Positions 4,429 through 5,466 of a DNA stretch of 5,466 nucleotides are shown here, piece by piece. The notes under the pieces are model-generated. The model saw only the letters and a program-made list of their open reading frames with translations. It did no database searches and had not been told where the DNA came from. Source of the DNA: an uncultured Clostridium sp. (GTDB lineage Bacteria > Bacillota > Clostridia > TANB77 > CAG-508). The stretch is taken from contig CAJKVD010000068.1 in assembly GCA_905203195.1 (NCBI GenBank), forward strand, positions 1-5,466. Direction: 5' to 3'. Position 1 is the stretch's first letter, and the number at the start of each line of letters is the position of its first letter. The position numbers and the translations under genes were made by a program.

Positions 4429-5307
4429 TTAAAGAGACCTTTTTAGTAAATTATCTAAAAGTATTTTGTTTTTCGCAGAAAGTTCAGAAAGAGGCAGCCT
4501 AGGAGAGCCAAAATCAAACCCTAAAACATTAAGAGCATATTTAATAGGAATAGGATTAACCTCACAAAAAAGAGCAGAAATAAGAGGCAATAAATCCAAT
4601 TGAAGTTTTTGGGAATAATCAAAATTACCATCAAAAAAAGAAGTGACAATATTATGCGTTTCTAAAGGTTTTATATTAGACAGAACAGAAATAACACCAA
4701 TACCACCTAAAGATAATATAGGAAGGATCTGATCATCATTACCGGAGTAAATAAAAAGATTGTCTTTACAAAGAGCAGCAATTTTAGCAATTTTGGAAAT
4801 ATTACCACTAGCCTCTTTAATAGCAATAATATTAGGAATTTTAGAAAGTTCTAAACAGGTTTCAGGTTCAATATTAACACCAGTTCTATTAGGAACATTA
4901 TATAAAATAATAGGGATAGACACACTTTTTGCAATTTTAGAGTAATGTTCAACTAAACCAAACTGAGTACATTTGTTATAATAAGGAGTAACAACTAAAA
5001 CACCGTCAGCGCCTAAGGATTCAGCTAATTTTGCATTAGAAATAGCTTTTTTGGTATCATTACTACCAGCTCCAACAATAACAGGAATTTTGCCATTAAC
5101 AAAATCAACCGTACATTTTATAATAGAAGACTTTTCAACATCTGACATAGTAGAAGCTTCTCCAGTTGTACCACAAACAATAATACTATCAACAGAATTA
5201 GATAATTGAAAATTTAGCAATCTTTTAAAAGCAGATATATTTACGCCGTTTGAATCAAAAGGAGTTGCAATTGCGGTACCAACACCTTTAAATAATATTT
5301 TTTTCAC
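4429..5307 (-). CDS. dapA: 4-hydroxy-tetrahydrodipicolinate synthase (dihydrodipicolinate synthase)
   Basis: DapA condenses pyruvate with aspartate-4-semialdehyde, the first committed step of diaminopimelate and lysine synthesis, in the cytosol. The 292 residues equal the usual family length. The (beta/alpha)8 aldolase shows GTTGE (46-50, with Thr47/Thr48), Tyr110 in VTPYY, Tyr136 in LYNVPNRTG (with Arg141) and the Schiff-base Lys164 in AIKEASG, so the active-site set is complete. The start is GTG at 5307-5305 with AGAGGTGA (5319-5312) just upstream; no in-frame ATG lies near, and the longer frame to 5397 adds a hydrophobic stretch foreign to the family. Positions equivalent to the E. coli lysine-site residues His53, His56 and Glu84 are Asp56, Lys59 and Lys87, suggesting a lysine-insensitive enzyme. 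A related aldolase (N-acetylneuraminate lyase type) is less likely. No other lysine gene is adjacent. Confidence 0.95.
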   Translation of the reverse strand: MKKILFKGVGTAIATPFDSNGVNISAFKRLLNFQLSNSVDSIIVCGTTGEASTMSDVEKSSIIKCTVDFVNGKIPVIVGAGSNDTKKAISNAKLAESLGADGVLVVTPYYNKCTQFGLVEHYSKIAKSVSIPIILYNVPNRTGVNIEPETCLELSKIPNIIAIKEASGNISKIAKIAALCKDNLFIYSGNDDQILPILSLGGIGVISVLSNIKPLETHNIVTSFFDGNFDYSQKLQLDLLPLISALFCEVNPIPIKYALNVLGFDFGSPRLPLSELSAKNKILLDNLLKRSL

Positions 5308-5466
5308 AAAATCACCTCTAAAAAATATATGCAAAAATAAAAAAAATAACACCGAAGTAATGTAATAAATATAAAAATTGGACATTTTTTTATTCACATT
5401 AAATGGTGCTATTTTTATAAAAAATAAAATATCATAATTAATTAAGCATATCTTTTTTCTTTAATA
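5308..5466. other. AT-rich region upstream of dapA, no gene seen
   Basis: It holds the dapA ribosome binding site (5319-5312). On the minus strand a small hairpin with a C(UUCG)G loop centred on 5353-5356 has only three pairs before a mismatch and is followed by a T-rich run, so it is at best a weak attenuator. I see no convincing -35/-10 pair in the visible 159 bases and no lysine riboswitch or T-box; either could lie beyond the window edge. Confidence 0.4.

Noticed and set aside
4760..4945. 61-codon plus-strand frame opposite dapA
   Set aside because: It is antisense to a strongly conserved part of dapA including the catalytic Lys, with no ribosome binding site.
5308..5397. Hydrophobic 30-residue N-terminal extension of DapA that looks like a signal peptide
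   Set aside because: DapA is cytosolic and about 292 residues long. A ribosome binding site sits immediately before the GTG at 5307, and the extension has no such site and no family counterpart.
5308..5466. Lysine riboswitch or T-box upstream of dapA
   Set aside because: The visible leader lacks the many GC-bearing helices and conserved loops of either element and is mostly A/T; an element further upstream cannot be excluded.

Overview
This 5466-base window is very AT-rich and appears to be chromosomal DNA from a low-GC Gram-positive bacterium, most likely an uncultured gut-type member of the Clostridia. The reasons are: a VanW/YoaR-type cell-surface protein ending in a G5 domain; a CBM25-like protein of clostridial style; tRNA genes with encoded CCA; strong Shine-Dalgarno sites; and an almost exclusive use of A-ending codons on the plus strand. 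The genus cannot be told from the sequence.

Layout. (1) Positions 2-466 hold the 3' end of a gene for a formylglycine-generating-enzyme-like (C-type lectin fold) protein. Its last ~120 bases differ sharply in codon use and GC from the rest and look like the variable region of a diversity-generating retroelement (DGR). No template repeat or reverse transcriptase is in view. (2) An A-tract-rich spacer and a near-consensus promoter lead into a tRNA operon, Lys(UUU)-Glu(UUC)-Thr(UGU), at 631-921, closed by a hairpin terminator. (3) A FabG-like short-chain dehydrogenase/reductase (992-1726, +) may be the EF-P-modifying YmfI type. It converges on (4) a small cytosolic CBM25-like carbohydrate-binding protein (1784-2260, -), with a shared bidirectional terminator between them. 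(5) A 278-base divergent intergenic region (2261-2538) holds one promoter for each direction and a palindrome pair. (6) A membrane-anchored VanW/G5 cell-envelope protein (2539-4356, +) converges, across a second bidirectional terminator, on (7) dapA (4429-5307, -), dihydrodipicolinate synthase of lysine/diaminopimelate synthesis.

Apart from the tRNAs the genes are single transcription units rather than one pathway. DapA (precursor supply for peptidoglycan and lysine) and the VanW protein (wall-facing) share a loose cell-envelope theme, but that is proximity only. Third-position base use follows the physical strand rather than the coding strand, which suggests that the plus strand is the leading strand of replication. 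The most interesting signal is the putative DGR variable region at the left edge.
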